NCBI RefSeq assembly: GCF_002234615.1
Contig: NZ_NMQW01000036.1
Coordinates: 1 to 63,795, forward strand
Direction: 5' to 3'
Length of the DNA stretch: 63,795 nucleotides
DNA from: Paenibacillus rigui
GTDB taxonomy: Bacteria; Bacillota; Bacilli; Paenibacillales; NBRC-103111
The notes under the pieces were generated by a model that had not been told where the DNA came from, searched no databases, and saw only the letters and a program-made list of their open reading frames with translations. The position numbers and the translations under genes were made by a program. Shown in pieces: positions 17,244 through 25,585 of this stretch. Every line of letters starts with the position of its first letter. The stretch's first letter is position 1.

Positions 17244-18341
17244 ATGAAAATTGTTGTACGTCTGTTATTAATTCTATTAATAGTAGCATCTTTTTCAGGG
17301 TTAATCAATGATAGACAAGCCGCGGAGGCTCATCCATTGAACAATGGCTATTCCCAGCTGACCGTACATCCGGAAGGCGTGGAATACGAGCTGTTCATCC
17401 CGGAAGTAAGCCTCCTCAAATATGATGCCAATCAGGACGATAAGCTGTCTACAGAAGAGCTAATCTCTCAAAAAGGAGCCATCGAAGCTGACCTTCGAGA
17501 TCATCTTCGACTGCTTCAGGACATGAATCCCATGGAGTTCAGCATGCGCAGCTTGGAGAAGGAAGAGAAGGAGACGGTATCTGGCGTAAGCTTTCAGCTC
17601 TATTATTCCAGCAGCAAGCCCATAAACGGATTTACGATTGAATACAACCTGCTGTTCGAGGATGCCGACCCGCTCCATTTGAATTTTGCCATTATTGAAG
17701 AGGGGGACGATATCGACCAGACAATTTTCGATGCGTCTCACCGTTCTTATCATTACGAATCGATGCATCCGGCCACATGGGGCTCCACCTTGGGAACATA
17801 TTTCGTCCTTGGCATTGAGCATATCGTGACCGGGTACGATCATTTGCTGTTTTTATTTTCTCTGCTGCTCATTGCAAGCCGCTGGCGGAATATGCTTCAA
17901 ATCGTGACCGCCTTTACGGTGGCGCACAGTATTACACTGTTTCTTGCCGCTATGGGTTACGTCGATGTCAATCCGGTGTGGATCGAATCAGCCATCGCGC
18001 TAACCATTGCTTACGTTGCCGTCGAAAATATGTGGTCCCAAAAGCATGCGCTGCGCTGGCTGCTAACCTTCGTATTCGGACTTATCCACGGACTGGGCTT
18101 TGCAGGGGCCTTGGATGAAATAGGCTTACCAAAGCAATATTTCATCAGCTCGCTTCTGACGTTCAACCTTGGGGTAGAGACTGGCCAACTGGTCATCGTA
18201 CTGCTGGTAATGCCTCTGCTGCTGTGGCTGCGAACAAAAAAACGGTACCGGCATTTGGTTATAGCCGGCTCCGCCATCATACTGGTGCAAGCCCTTTGGT
18301 GGCTGTTGGAAAGGACAGGGGTTATCGGAGCTGGAGGATAA
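17244..18341 (+). CDS. HupE/UreJ-family membrane protein with an EF-hand
   Basis: About 365 residues. A signal peptide (residues 1-27, ending near AEAHP) leads to an extracellular domain, then a C-terminal HupE/UreJ-like membrane domain of seven or so helices from about residue 190, with LGIEHIVTGYDHLLFLFSLLL split by family-typical histidines and FGLIHGLGFAGAL. The outer domain contains a canonical EF-hand loop, DANQDDKLSTEE, suggesting calcium binding. I choose the ATG at 17244, because AGAAGG lies nine bases upstream and a signal peptide follows; an open frame extends to 17160. HupE proteins are linked to metal uptake, but the substrate here is unknown. Confidence 0.82.
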   Translation: MKIVVRLLLILLIVASFSGLINDRQAAEAHPLNNGYSQLTVHPEGVEYELFIPEVSLLKYDANQDDKLSTEELISQKGAIEADLRDHLRLLQDMNPMEFSMRSLEKEEKETVSGVSFQLYYSSSKPINGFTIEYNLLFEDADPLHLNFAIIEEGDDIDQTIFDASHRSYHYESMHPATWGSTLGTYFVLGIEHIVTGYDHLLFLFSLLLIASRWRNMLQIVTAFTVAHSITLFLAAMGYVDVNPVWIESAIALTIAYVAVENMWSQKHALRWLLTFVFGLIHGLGFAGALDEIGLPKQYFISSLLTFNLGVETGQLVIVLLVMPLLLWLRTKKRYRHLVIAGSAIILVQALWWLLERTGVIGAGG

Positions 18342-18424
18342 AACGGGGCTAAGGGCCAATCTCACACGGGGAATTGCCCTCTTGTGAATCCAAGTCCGTT
18401 GAAATTTGGCAGGAACGGTCCGGA

Positions 18425-19480
18425 TTACGGCCTTCGCATTCCATAGACCATATGAATCCAAGGACTTAACTGCTGCTGCACTGTAATGTAACCATGCTCC
18501 CGCAGCCATGCCAAAAGCCGGGAGCGATCCGTCGGATAACGCTCATGAAGCTCGCGTATCAGCTCCTCTTGCCCCGATTCCTGAAGCTTAAGCAGCAGCT
18601 GATGCCGGGCATCCGCATTCTCATACATGAGCCCGGTAATGACAAGCCGCCCCTGGGGCTTCAGCACGCGGTTCATTTCCTCCAGCGCCAGCAGCTGCTG
18701 TTCTTCGTTCAGGTGATGAAACGCGAAGCTCGTAGCAGCAAAATCGAATTGACCTTCAAAAAAGGGCAGCGCCAAAAAGTTACCCAGCTTGCATGTCACG
18801 TCGGGAAGCTTCGCCCGGCAGCGCGCGAGCATCGATTTCGACTGCTCCACTGCGAAAAGAACGGCTCCCTTGTGCATAAGACGCGAGGTCAGGTTACCTG
18901 TCCCTGCGCCGATGTCCACCCCCGTCTCTCCTGGCTGAGGGGCAACCCATTCCACGGAATAACGCAATGCCGTATCATACTCGGAAGGAGTGGCCAGCCT
19001 GCCTAACGGGCTCTCATTTCCTATATCAAATTGATCGGCCTTCAGGTCATAATTCCAGCGGTCTGTCCAGGAGAAACGATCCGACTTGATCTGCTTGATC
19101 GAATCCGCAAGCCGAAATAAATCGTCAGACGGCAGCGGACTCCGGTCGTTCCACTGCTCAATCATCCGGTCCAGTGCTGCGAGGGCTGACTTCCACTGAA
19201 TCCATTTGGAAAATAAGACCGAGCGCTGAAGCTCCAATTGATGACGAACCGTATCCGGCTCCCCCCGGTCCAAGCCATGCAGCAGCTGCTGAATGGTTTC
19301 CAAGGGAAGCCCGAATTCACGCAGAGCCACAATCGTCTGCAGCCGCCAGACATCCTCCTCATCGAAATAACGGTAGCCATTCGCTTCTCTCTTGCCGGAA
19401 GGAAGCAGCCCCTTCTCCCCATAAAAACGAATCGTTCGGGACGTCACCCCCAGCCTTTGCGCCAATTCATTGATTTTCAT
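18425..19480 (-). CDS. MerR-family regulator fused to a class I methyltransferase
   Basis: A 351-residue protein with two parts. Residues 1-70 are a MerR-type winged helix (MKINELAQRLGVTSRTIRFY, then GYRYFDEEDVWRLQ), followed by a helical linker. From about residue 150 there is an S-adenosylmethionine-dependent methyltransferase: motif I VDIGAGTGNLTS, motif II AVEQSKSMLA, and the post-motif FDFAATSFAFHHL. The methyltransferase sits where effector-binding domains normally are, so it may sense or modify the inducer. A GGAAGG-type site precedes the ATG. Substrate and target promoter are unknown. Confidence 0.87.
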   Translation of the reverse strand: MKINELAQRLGVTSRTIRFYGEKGLLPSGKREANGYRYFDEEDVWRLQTIVALREFGLPLETIQQLLHGLDRGEPDTVRHQLELQRSVLFSKWIQWKSALAALDRMIEQWNDRSPLPSDDLFRLADSIKQIKSDRFSWTDRWNYDLKADQFDIGNESPLGRLATPSEYDTALRYSVEWVAPQPGETGVDIGAGTGNLTSRLMHKGAVLFAVEQSKSMLARCRAKLPDVTCKLGNFLALPFFEGQFDFAATSFAFHHLNEEQQLLALEEMNRVLKPQGRLVITGLMYENADARHQLLLKLQESGQEELIRELHERYPTDRSRLLAWLREHGYITVQQQLSPWIHMVYGMRRP

Positions 19481-19541
19481 TATTTTCCTTCCTCCATACC
19501 CGGGAAATTCATGCCGCTTGTTTCGGGCGGTCGTTGCTTGG

Positions 19542-19586
19542 TGAGAAAATCTCTATCGAGGCCCTTCAAGATGAGCGGCCGCGTTC
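19542..19586. repeat. Dispersed intergenic repeat, copy 2
   Basis: Starts TGAGAAAATCTCTATCGAGG and ends GAGCGGCCGCGTTC. It matches 5021-5066. It lies 60 bases upstream of the MerR-fusion gene. The rest of 19481-19657 shows no gene. Confidence 0.55.
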
Positions 19587-19657
19587 TATGGTTGGTTTTA
19601 TCACAAATATAATTTTCGCCTCTAATAACTCGAAGCTTATAAATTCTGGTGTGTGGT

Positions 19658-19695
19658 AAAAAAACCGCTGGAGGTTTATGGCCTCGAAGCGGCTT
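19658..19695 (-). terminator. Terminator of the esterase/peptidase pair
   Basis: Minus strand: AGCCGCTTCGAGG pairs with CCTCCAGCGGTT around a 7-base loop and is followed by seven U. Confidence 0.85.
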
Positions 19696-19703
19696 GCAAT
19701 CCT

Positions 19704-20906
19704 TTACAGATGTAGTTGTACCCAGCCCTCGCGCGTCACGGTAAGCTTCTCAAAGCCGTTGTCGGTAATGGCGTAGCTGTTCTCGATTCCAACGACTCCC
19801 CGACCCGGAAACGTGAATTTCGGTTCGATCGCAATGACCATCCCCGGCTGCAGCGGATAGCTGAAGCCTTTGGCAAGTACCGGGAGCTCATCGATTTCGA
19901 GGCCGATCCCATGACCCAAAAACTTTACCTGATCCGCACCATAGCCCATAAAGTGATCGCTTAAACCGGCTTCATGAGCTAGAATCAGCGACTGGCGGTA
20001 CAATTGCTCGCAAACTGCCCCCGGCTGCAGCATCGACTCCACATGACGAAGAATGCGTTCGGACTCCTCATACGCCTGCAGCAGGTCCTCCGATGGCGGC
20101 CCCAGGGACACCGTCCGCGTCTGATCTATGACATACCCGTCGATACAGCACCCGATATCCATAAGGATCGGCTCTCCCGACTGGATGGGTCGGCGGCTCA
20201 CACTTTGCGGAACGACAGCGCCCAGACCTTGGCCTCCGGCCGGACCGTCAAAATAACTCGGCACAGCCGCAGCTTCCCCCGCACCAATCATGCCGGTAAT
20301 GACTTCCTGGTTGTACCCGCGCATTCGCATTAAGCCGATATGCCCTTCGCGTCGGATTGACAGCTCAATGCCGCTCATCAGCTCAAGCTCCGTCATGCCC
20401 GGACGAAGCGTCGTCAGCGCCTCTTCAAAGGCTAGGTCGACCACACGCGCAGCTTCCCGGATACAGCTCAGTTCTGCAGCCGACTTGATCATCCGAAGCT
20501 CCCGTATCAGTAAACTGCCGTCGATCCATTCAACTGCAGGGAGCACGGCTTGAAGCCTCTGCAGCTGCTGAACGGGCAGCACATCGAACTCGGCGGCGAA
20601 GCGCAGCTTGCTGTCTGCACCCGCAGCTTGAAACAACGCGGCATACAGCTCTCCCAAACGCTTCCCAAACTCCCGAAATGAGCCTAACGCTTCGACAGCA
20701 ACTGCCGATTCCTCCTCCGCCCTGACGACACTGCGGCGAACGAAAAATCGTGCCTCTCCCTCACAAGGAACAAATAAATATCCGGTTTGCATGGAGCCGG
20801 TAAAATAATATAAATCTACGTTTTGCGTAATCATACAGCCGTCTGTCTGCTGCTTTCGCAATCTTTCCTGAAGCCGTTCTATCCGTTGGAGCCGTTCATT
20901 CCTCAT
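19704..20906 (-). CDS. Xaa-Pro aminopeptidase/dipeptidase (M24 family)
   Basis: A 400-residue cytosolic metallopeptidase that removes residues next to proline. The N-terminal creatinase-like domain (about 1-140) is followed by the pita-bread fold. Metal ligands are visible: two Asp in [17 protein letters not shown], His in [12 protein letters not shown], Glu in [10 protein letters not shown] and Glu in GIENSYAIT. The ATG overlaps the upstream esterase stop by four bases, so the two are translationally coupled. Exact specificity cannot be read from the sequence. Confidence 0.9.
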   Translation of the reverse strand: MRNERLQRIERLQERLRKQQTDGCMITQNVDLYYFTGSMQTGYLFVPCEGEARFFVRRSVVRAEEESAVAVEALGSFREFGKRLGELYAALFQAAGADSKLRFAAEFDVLPVQQLQRLQAVLPAVEWIDGSLLIRELRMIKSAAELSCIREAARVVDLAFEEALTTLRPGMTELELMSGIELSIRREGHIGLMRMRGYNQEVITGMIGAGEAAAVPSYFDGPAGGQGLGAVVPQSVSRRPIQSGEPILMDIGCCIDGYVIDQTRTVSLGPPSEDLLQAYEESERILRHVESMLQPGAVCEQLYRQSLILAHEAGLSDHFMGYGADQVKFLGHGIGLEIDELPVLAKGFSYPLQPGMVIAIEPKFTFPGRGVVGIENSYAITDNGFEKLTVTREGWVQLHL

Positions 20907-21709
20907 GTGTCATCACGTCCTGACGACAACGATTCATGCTGGCGGATCGGCAGCCATGCCAGAACGGATTGAATTTTACGATCCCAGTAGCCCCACTCAT
21001 GCGTCCCGGGTTCTTCCTCATAAGTCAGCTCTAATTGCAGACGCCGGCAATGATCACGGAAACGAACATTCCCTTCATATAAAAAATCCTCGGTACCGCA
21101 GCACTGGTAAAGCTTCGGCATATCCGAAGCTTCCGCTGCGACATCACCGGCCAACCGGAATAAGTCGTTGCGGCTGCCTGCCAATTGGGTAAGGTCACCG
21201 AATACGCGGGTGAATTCATCGGGATCTCTTTTTGTTACCATTTCCGCTACATCGGTGACTCCAGATAAGCTGGCTCCTGCCGCAAATCGGTCCGGGTAAG
21301 TTAAAGCCAGCTTAAGCGCACCGTATCCGCCCATAGATAAACCGGCTGCGAAATTATCCTCGCGTTCGGCTGATAACGGAAAAAAGGATCGCGCCACAGC
21401 CGGGAGCTCCTCACTAATAAAGGTCCAGTACTTGTATCCTTGCACCATATCAGTATAAAAGCTTCGATTCACAGCAGGCATAACAACTGCCAAACCATAC
21501 TGTGCAGCGTAACGTTCAATCGAGGTTCTGCGCATCCAGATCGTATGATCATCTGACAACCCGTGCAGCAAATAAAGCGTCGGATGCTTGAGACCAACCA
21601 TCCTGGATTCCATACCAATCTGCCCGGATGTCGCCTGCGGCAATATAACGTACATGGAAGCCGAGACGCCCAACGTTTCCGAAAAGAAATGACAATCGAT
21701 AAAAGCCAT
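20903..21709 (-). CDS. Alpha/beta-hydrolase esterase (EstA / tributyrin-esterase type)
   Basis: A 268-residue esterase of the acetylesterase/S-formylglutathione-hydrolase group. The nucleophile elbow is [10 protein letters not shown], with the serine in GxSxG; the oxyanion region is [20 protein letters not shown]; the terminal histidine lies in [16 protein letters not shown] lies nine bases before the ATG at 21709. It is co-transcribed with the Xaa-Pro peptidase. Natural substrate is unknown. Confidence 0.88.
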   Translation of the reverse strand: MAFIDCHFFSETLGVSASMYVILPQATSGQIGMESRMVGLKHPTLYLLHGLSDDHTIWMRRTSIERYAAQYGLAVVMPAVNRSFYTDMVQGYKYWTFISEELPAVARSFFPLSAEREDNFAAGLSMGGYGALKLALTYPDRFAAGASLSGVTDVAEMVTKRDPDEFTRVFGDLTQLAGSRNDLFRLAGDVAAEASDMPKLYQCCGTEDFLYEGNVRFRDHCRRLQLELTYEEEPGTHEWGYWDRKIQSVLAWLPIRQHESLSSGRDDT

Positions 21710-21843
21710 CCATTATGCCCTCCTTATGGCGAATCTTTCCTGTTCATCTGTAAGCGTACTCCATCTTCATGCTGCTTTCAACTCGAAGCAAGGAGAGTAC
21801 GGATGATGAACTCAACGATTTTGCCCAGAAGAGTGCACCTATA

Positions 21844-22020
21844 CTATAAATTTCTTGCATCCATCCAACGGGTGTCTTCCTGCTCTTTGGCAGATCCTTT
21901 AATCATCATGGGCAGCAGGCTGATCCATGCGGAAACATAGGCGGTCTTGCGCAGTAACATGATAAGCAGAGCGGCCAGCAAAAGCTTCATTTTATTTTTT
22001 TGAACGCGTGATCTAAACAT
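21844..22020 (-). CDS. Small membrane protein
   Basis: About 58 residues with a basic N-terminus (RSRVQKNKMK) and a hydrophobic region (about 12-38). I choose the ATG at 22020, where AAGGGGA is upstream; the frame opens at 22041. It is the last gene on the same strand as the TadE-like cluster, 60 bases downstream of it. No family recognised. The stretch 21710-21843 holds no clear gene. Confidence 0.45.
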   Translation of the reverse strand: MFRSRVQKNKMKLLLAALLIMLLRKTAYVSAWISLLPMMIKGSAKEQEDTRWMDARNL

Positions 22021-22080
22021 GGAAACCAAGTCCCCTTTCATTTCACAAGTACAGTAGGATTAGTTACTTGCCAACAGCCG

Positions 22081-22575
22081 TTAAAGCAGCGGATATTCAT
22101 AAACAACGGTCTTATAAATGTAGCCGTCGAAGGATAATACGTTATTGCGCGGAAGCTTCACTTTGACCTGGTACACCACGGCAGGACCTTTCAGCAGCTT
22201 ATCGATTCTGCGGCTTTCCTGGGTATACCGGTATGGAAATAAGACCCCCGGTGTGCTGTCATCCACATAATCCTCGAATACAACGACCGGAGCAGCGCGC
22301 AGCAAGCTCCCGCTCTCAGGCGTCCCGTCTTCGTGAAGCTGCAGGTTATAGCGAAGAGACGCTTCAAAAGCGGATCTCGCCTCCGTTCTTACAAAAACAA
22401 TCCGCCCCTCGGAGAGCTGTCCTTTGTCCACCTGCAGCGATGCGTCATGACCTCCGTGGTTCAATGCAAATTTGAGCCGGTTATGCGTCGTCGATGTAAC
22501 GAAGCGATCCGCTTCAAACCCCGTCGTATACAGAAACAGCAGTATGACGTATAAAAGCAGCAGCGCTCGATTCAT
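22081..22575 (-). CDS. Secreted/pilus-associated protein with N-terminal membrane helix
   Basis: About 164 residues. It begins MNRALLLLYVILLFLYTTGFE, a single membrane helix without a strong signal-peptidase site, followed by an extracytoplasmic beta-rich domain ending KTVVYEYPLL. I choose the start at 22575, five bases after the upstream gene's stop. Pseudopilin- and TadE/TadF-like proteins have this shape. It belongs to the same unit as the next two genes. Function is inferred from architecture only. Confidence 0.6.
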   Translation of the reverse strand: MNRALLLLYVILLFLYTTGFEADRFVTSTTHNRLKFALNHGGHDASLQVDKGQLSEGRIVFVRTEARSAFEASLRYNLQLHEDGTPESGSLLRAAPVVVFEDYVDDSTPGVLFPYRYTQESRRIDKLLKGPAVVYQVKVKLPRNNVLSFDGYIYKTVVYEYPLL

Positions 22576-22580
22576 AGGGT

Positions 22581-22979
22581 TTACCTGACCAGCGCTTCGC
22601 TCATCTGCTTGGCGTAGCGCGAAATTTGTGCAGGCTCCGGGTCCGGACTGCCGAACATGCTGCTGTACAGCCATCTAGGTGTGCTTTTCACCGATAGCCT
22701 GCCTTCGATATATTGCCCTCTCGGTGTCAGCTCCGTCGTTCCTTCGAACCGGATATCGCTGCCGTCCAGCAAAAAGGTGCTCTCCAGCGTATTCTGCATC
22801 TCATCGATAATTTCAGGTGTAAAACGGCCATTATCCGCATTGGACGCTTTCTGTATCGCACTGTCGAGCACCATCTCGACCGCATTGGCTCGCGTGGAGT
22901 AAATATCATGCAGCACAGGCTGGAACAACAGCAGCAGCAAAAAGTAAACGGTCAGCATTTCCACCAAAGCGGCTTTCAT
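22581..22979 (-). CDS. TadE-like pseudopilin/secretion protein
   Basis: A 132-residue protein. The N-terminus KAALVEMLTVYFLLLLLFQPVLHD is a single membrane helix with Glu at position 7, as in TadE/pilin-like proteins, followed by a helical segment and a beta-rich outer domain. Its ATG overlaps the stop of the upstream, interrupted gene by four bases, showing that these formed one operon before prophage insertion. Confidence 0.6.
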   Translation of the reverse strand: MKAALVEMLTVYFLLLLLFQPVLHDIYSTRANAVEMVLDSAIQKASNADNGRFTPEIIDEMQNTLESTFLLDGSDIRFEGTTELTPRGQYIEGRLSVKSTPRWLYSSMFGSPDPEPAQISRYAKQMSEALVR

Positions 22980-23140
22980 CCTTGACGCATATCGGAAAGC
23001 AACGAAACCGCTCTGCCGTCTTCATCATAGGCGTTCACTAGCAAAGCGTCCCCTGGTATAAATAAAGCCGGCGGCACCGAGCCCGTTCCGGAAGGCGGCG
23101 ATGTCGGCACCATCCAATGAAAGCTTGTCGGAACATTGGT
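22976..23140 (-). pseudogene. 3' remnant of a host membrane/pilus gene cut by the prophage
   Basis: About 50 host-type codons ending ...SLLSDMRQG, with a stop that overlaps the next gene's ATG by four bases. Upstream of about 23,120-23,160 the composition switches abruptly to AT-rich prophage DNA and the frame continues only by chance to an ATG at 23203. The missing 5' part should lie on the far side of the prophage. The exact attachment core cannot be fixed because the other junction is outside the window. Confidence 0.6.
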
Positions 23141-23278
23141 GCTAACGAATATTATAAATGTACTAACTTTTAAGTGTTCCTCGATCATTATTATGTTATA
23201 CACAATCTGTTGATAACTAGCCTAATAATCTCCCACATCTTCCCTCAAATTTCAGACATGTACATATTCCACCAGCAA

Positions 23279-23404
23279 TGTTATAATATAGTGGTGATAA
23301 GTTTCTTCGGTCGCTCTACCAATCAAGGGGCGAACACCGGTTATCTGATGGAACATGATCACATAGTCGCTTAATCGGAAATCATCCGTTATGCGGCTTT
23401 TTGT
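23279..23404 (+). ncRNA. Candidate small RNA at the prophage edge
   Basis: An extended -10 promoter TGtTATAAT (23279-23287) is followed by about 110 bases without a good reading frame. The RNA would form a long hairpin: GATAA/TTATC (23296-23300 with 23341-23345), CGGT/ACCG (23308-23311 with 23336-23339) and CGCTC/GGGCG (23312-23316 with 23328-23332). A second hairpin with GTCGC/GCGGC ends in TTTTTG (about 23368-23404), fitting an intrinsic terminator. No known RNA family recognised. Confidence 0.4.
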
Positions 23405-23427
23405 TGTTCCATAATTTTCAATTCAAT

Positions 23428-23452
23428 GGTATAATAGTGATATCATGATATC
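23428..23452 (+). promoter_or_regulatory. Extended -10 promoter with palindromic operator of the conversion cassette
   Basis: TGgTATAAT at 23427-23435 and, immediately after, a perfect 14-bp palindrome GATATCATGATATC (23439-23452), 13 bases before the ribbon-helix-helix gene. The palindrome covers the likely transcription start, fitting autorepression by that protein. Confidence 0.55.
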
Positions 23453-23465
23453 GGTTGGTGAGTGA

Positions 23466-23606
23466 ATGAAACGAATACCTATTTTTATCCCTGATGAACA
23501 TCACGAGGAATTACGTAAGCTAGCTTTTGATAATCATACAAGCATCGCAGAGGAAATAAGAAAGGCTATTGCTGATTATTTAAAGATGAAGGAGAGTGAA
23601 AAATGA
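23466..23606 (+). CDS. Ribbon-helix-helix (Arc/MetJ-type) small repressor
   Basis: A 46-residue protein: MKRIPIFIPDEHHEELRKLA gives the DNA-contacting strand and helix A, and NHTSIAEEIRKAIADYL gives the second helix. This is the full size of an Arc-type repressor. Its stop overlaps the next ATG (ATGA at 23603). It is the first gene of the rightward cassette and lies next to a palindromic operator, so it is likely autoregulatory. Confidence 0.75.
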   Translation: MKRIPIFIPDEHHEELRKLAFDNHTSIAEEIRKAIADYLKMKESEK

Positions 23607-23827
23607 AACCACTCTTACCGCATTGGAAACTAAACTGTGATGAATGTGGAAGCGATGGAGATGATGTGCAGAAATATTACCACTTACAGCTAAAAGGTGG
23701 TGGGCATATCACATTGTCAAAAGTTACAATGTTCTGTGACGAATGTAAGCAGGGTATTATCGACCGAGCGGAGGCGGACTTGGATCAGATACGGAAGAAG
23801 ATGAAAAATAGGAGAAAAGTAGAATGA
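23603..23827 (+). CDS. Hypothetical protein with two CDEC motifs
   Basis: A 74-residue protein with two knuckles, CDECG near residue 13 and CDECK near residue 48, probably binding one zinc ion, followed by a basic C-terminal helix. It overlaps both neighbours by four bases (ATGA), so it is translationally coupled to the repressor and to the membrane protein. Function unknown. Confidence 0.65.
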   Translation: MKPLLPHWKLNCDECGSDGDDVQKYYHLQLKGGGHITLSKVTMFCDECKQGIIDRAEADLDQIRKKMKNRRKVE

Positions 23828-25272
23828 CTAATGAACGCATATATAGCCTATCAAAATTTAATAAGTACGAAAACGGATTCATATTAGCAATTGCATTAAT
23901 CGCATCAATTTATTTTACTTTTATTTCTTATCCGGGGTTCCTGTATTCAGACTCATTTGCACGTTGGAACTTTGTTAAGCTGTTGATGAGTGATACACAG
24001 CTTGAGGGAAATGCAAAAAATTGGCTTACGGTGGTTCCTGCGCTATTCATGGCACTATGCTATAGAATAACGGATAATATTGGGGCATTCACTTTGATTC
24101 AAAGTTTCCTTTTCTTCTTTACTGGACTTCATTTAGTGAAGGAGATACGAAATAATGTAGAGTCAACAGTGTTGATTTCATTGCTATATGTGACATTCCC
24201 TATTTTCGCAATATTTAGCGTATATCATGCAACGGATATATTTGTTGTTATTGGATGCAATATGATATTAGTATCAACATTTAGACAGATGAGAAATGGA
24301 CGACATGACAATCTATATTTATACTCACTATTAACCTTCATTGCTTTCGTTTTTATTTTTGGATTCCGTCAGAATGCTTTGTCGATGATTCCTATGTTTG
24401 CACTACTTTGTTTCTTTTTATATCGTAAGATACGTTCAAAATCTATTGTCATTGTTCAAACGGTTGCTCTTGTCCTTTCATTAATCGGAATTTCAGTTAC
24501 TCCGCACATTATGAACATTTATAAGTATGATGTTTCTGCTGTTGGCACTGGGTGGGAGATCATTTCGGCCATTAAGCTTATGAAAGATGCTAATGATCCG
24601 GCTTATGAAAAGTACTCTGCATATCTTGATTACTTGGGAAATACAAAGCTTGCAGTTGAACAGAACCAAGATACATCGATATGGGGAGCATATACAGGGG
24701 ATAAACTATCTCTTGATTTAGCTGCAACACCAGAAAATGCAAGTCGAATCAAACGAGATTACTTAAACTTAGCCCTAGACAAACAGAAGTTTTTCTTAGT
24801 TAACAAAATTAATTTTATTAAACGCTCATTGGGCATTGGTCACGATTTGGGTAGTGCGATATTACTTGAGAATGACCATACAGAAATGGGAATGATGAAA
24901 GAATACGGTGTAAGTGATACCTTGATGCGACGCGAAATGTATCAGGATTATAAATCATTTGTTAGTGATTATCCTATCATTAAAAAGCCGTATGCATTAT
25001 TCCTTATCGACCTAATACTACTTGGTGTAGCTAGTCTCATTTATCGAAATAAAACTAAGTTGTTTCCATATTACATGATATATGGATTTGCTGTTTTCTA
25101 TTATCTTGGGTTCCTCATAACAACACAGAGTCATGAGTTTAGATACTTCTTCCCTAGCATGTTCTTTATCGTATTAATTAGCTCATCGCTTGTTATTGAT
25201 ACAATAATCACTGTTGTGAAGAATGCAGTAATAAAGCTAAGGACAACTAACAAATTGGAGGAAGCCAAATGA
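23824..25272 (+). CDS. Polytopic GT-C-like membrane protein, probable lysogenic conversion factor
   Basis: A 482-residue protein with about ten membrane segments. After the first helix comes YPGFLYSDSFARWNF, an outward loop with acidic residues like the catalytic loop of GT-C glycosyltransferases. A large outer loop (about 235-340) and a C-terminal pair of helices follow. It is AT-rich compared with host genes. The location beside the prophage junction and the orientation opposite to the phage genes suit a gene expressed in the lysogen that alters the cell surface. Glycosyltransferase activity is inference. Confidence 0.6.
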   Translation: MTNERIYSLSKFNKYENGFILAIALIASIYFTFISYPGFLYSDSFARWNFVKLLMSDTQLEGNAKNWLTVVPALFMALCYRITDNIGAFTLIQSFLFFFTGLHLVKEIRNNVESTVLISLLYVTFPIFAIFSVYHATDIFVVIGCNMILVSTFRQMRNGRHDNLYLYSLLTFIAFVFIFGFRQNALSMIPMFALLCFFLYRKIRSKSIVIVQTVALVLSLIGISVTPHIMNIYKYDVSAVGTGWEIISAIKLMKDANDPAYEKYSAYLDYLGNTKLAVEQNQDTSIWGAYTGDKLSLDLAATPENASRIKRDYLNLALDKQKFFLVNKINFIKRSLGIGHDLGSAILLENDHTEMGMMKEYGVSDTLMRREMYQDYKSFVSDYPIIKKPYALFLIDLILLGVASLIYRNKTKLFPYYMIYGFAVFYYLGFLITTQSHEFRYFFPSMFFIVLISSSLVIDTIITVVKNAVIKLRTTNKLEEAK

Positions 25273-25349
25273 AGGATATATCAATTGTTTTTGGACTTCT
25301 TTTTTTAGTGTTTATCCTACTAATTTCATTACCATTCAATCCATATTAA
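25269..25349 (+). CDS. 26-residue membrane peptide
   Basis: MKDISIVFGLLFLVFILLIS followed by LPFNPY: one membrane helix, 26 residues. The ATG overlaps the stop of the GT-C-like gene by four bases, and an AGGAAG-type site lies just upstream. It may be an accessory subunit of the larger membrane protein (inferred from coupling). Confidence 0.5.
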   Translation: MKDISIVFGLLFLVFILLISLPFNPY

Positions 25350-25351
25350 CA

Positions 25352-25570
25352 ATGACTAAAAAGTATAGGCGTAAATTTCCTTCTGTCGAAGCAGCAACAG
25401 AGTATTTAACTGAACGGGGAACATTGGAGTTTTTCGGCACGATTCACATTGAAAATAAATGGGAAGAGTTTTATCACGTGTACAATCTACATTTACATAG
25501 CGGAATGATCTACCGCGTTTATCTTTATCATGATGGGATGGTGGAAACGGAGAGGAAGGCCACCTATTAA
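25352..25570 (+). CDS. Small hypothetical protein, end of conversion cassette
   Basis: A 72-residue soluble protein, basic at its N-terminus (MTKKYRRKFPSVEAATEYL) with an aromatic beta-rich middle. It starts two bases after the preceding stop. Its stop lies in the loop of the terminator hairpin and overlaps the convergent amidase stop. No family recognised. Confidence 0.55.
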   Translation: MTKKYRRKFPSVEAATEYLTERGTLEFFGTIHIENKWEEFYHVYNLHLHSGMIYRVYLYHDGMVETERKATY

Positions 25571-25585
25571 AGGAGGCCTTTTTCT
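25556..25585 (+). terminator. Terminator between conversion cassette and amidase
   Basis: AAGGCCACCT (25556-25565), loop ATTAA, AGGAGGCCTT (25571-25580), one mismatch, then TTTCT. It ends the rightward cassette and also contains the ends of both convergent genes. Confidence 0.85.

Noticed and set aside
23174-23374. Rightward open frame of 66 codons at the prophage edge
   Set aside because: No ribosome site, and it runs across the candidate promoter and hairpins of the small RNA.
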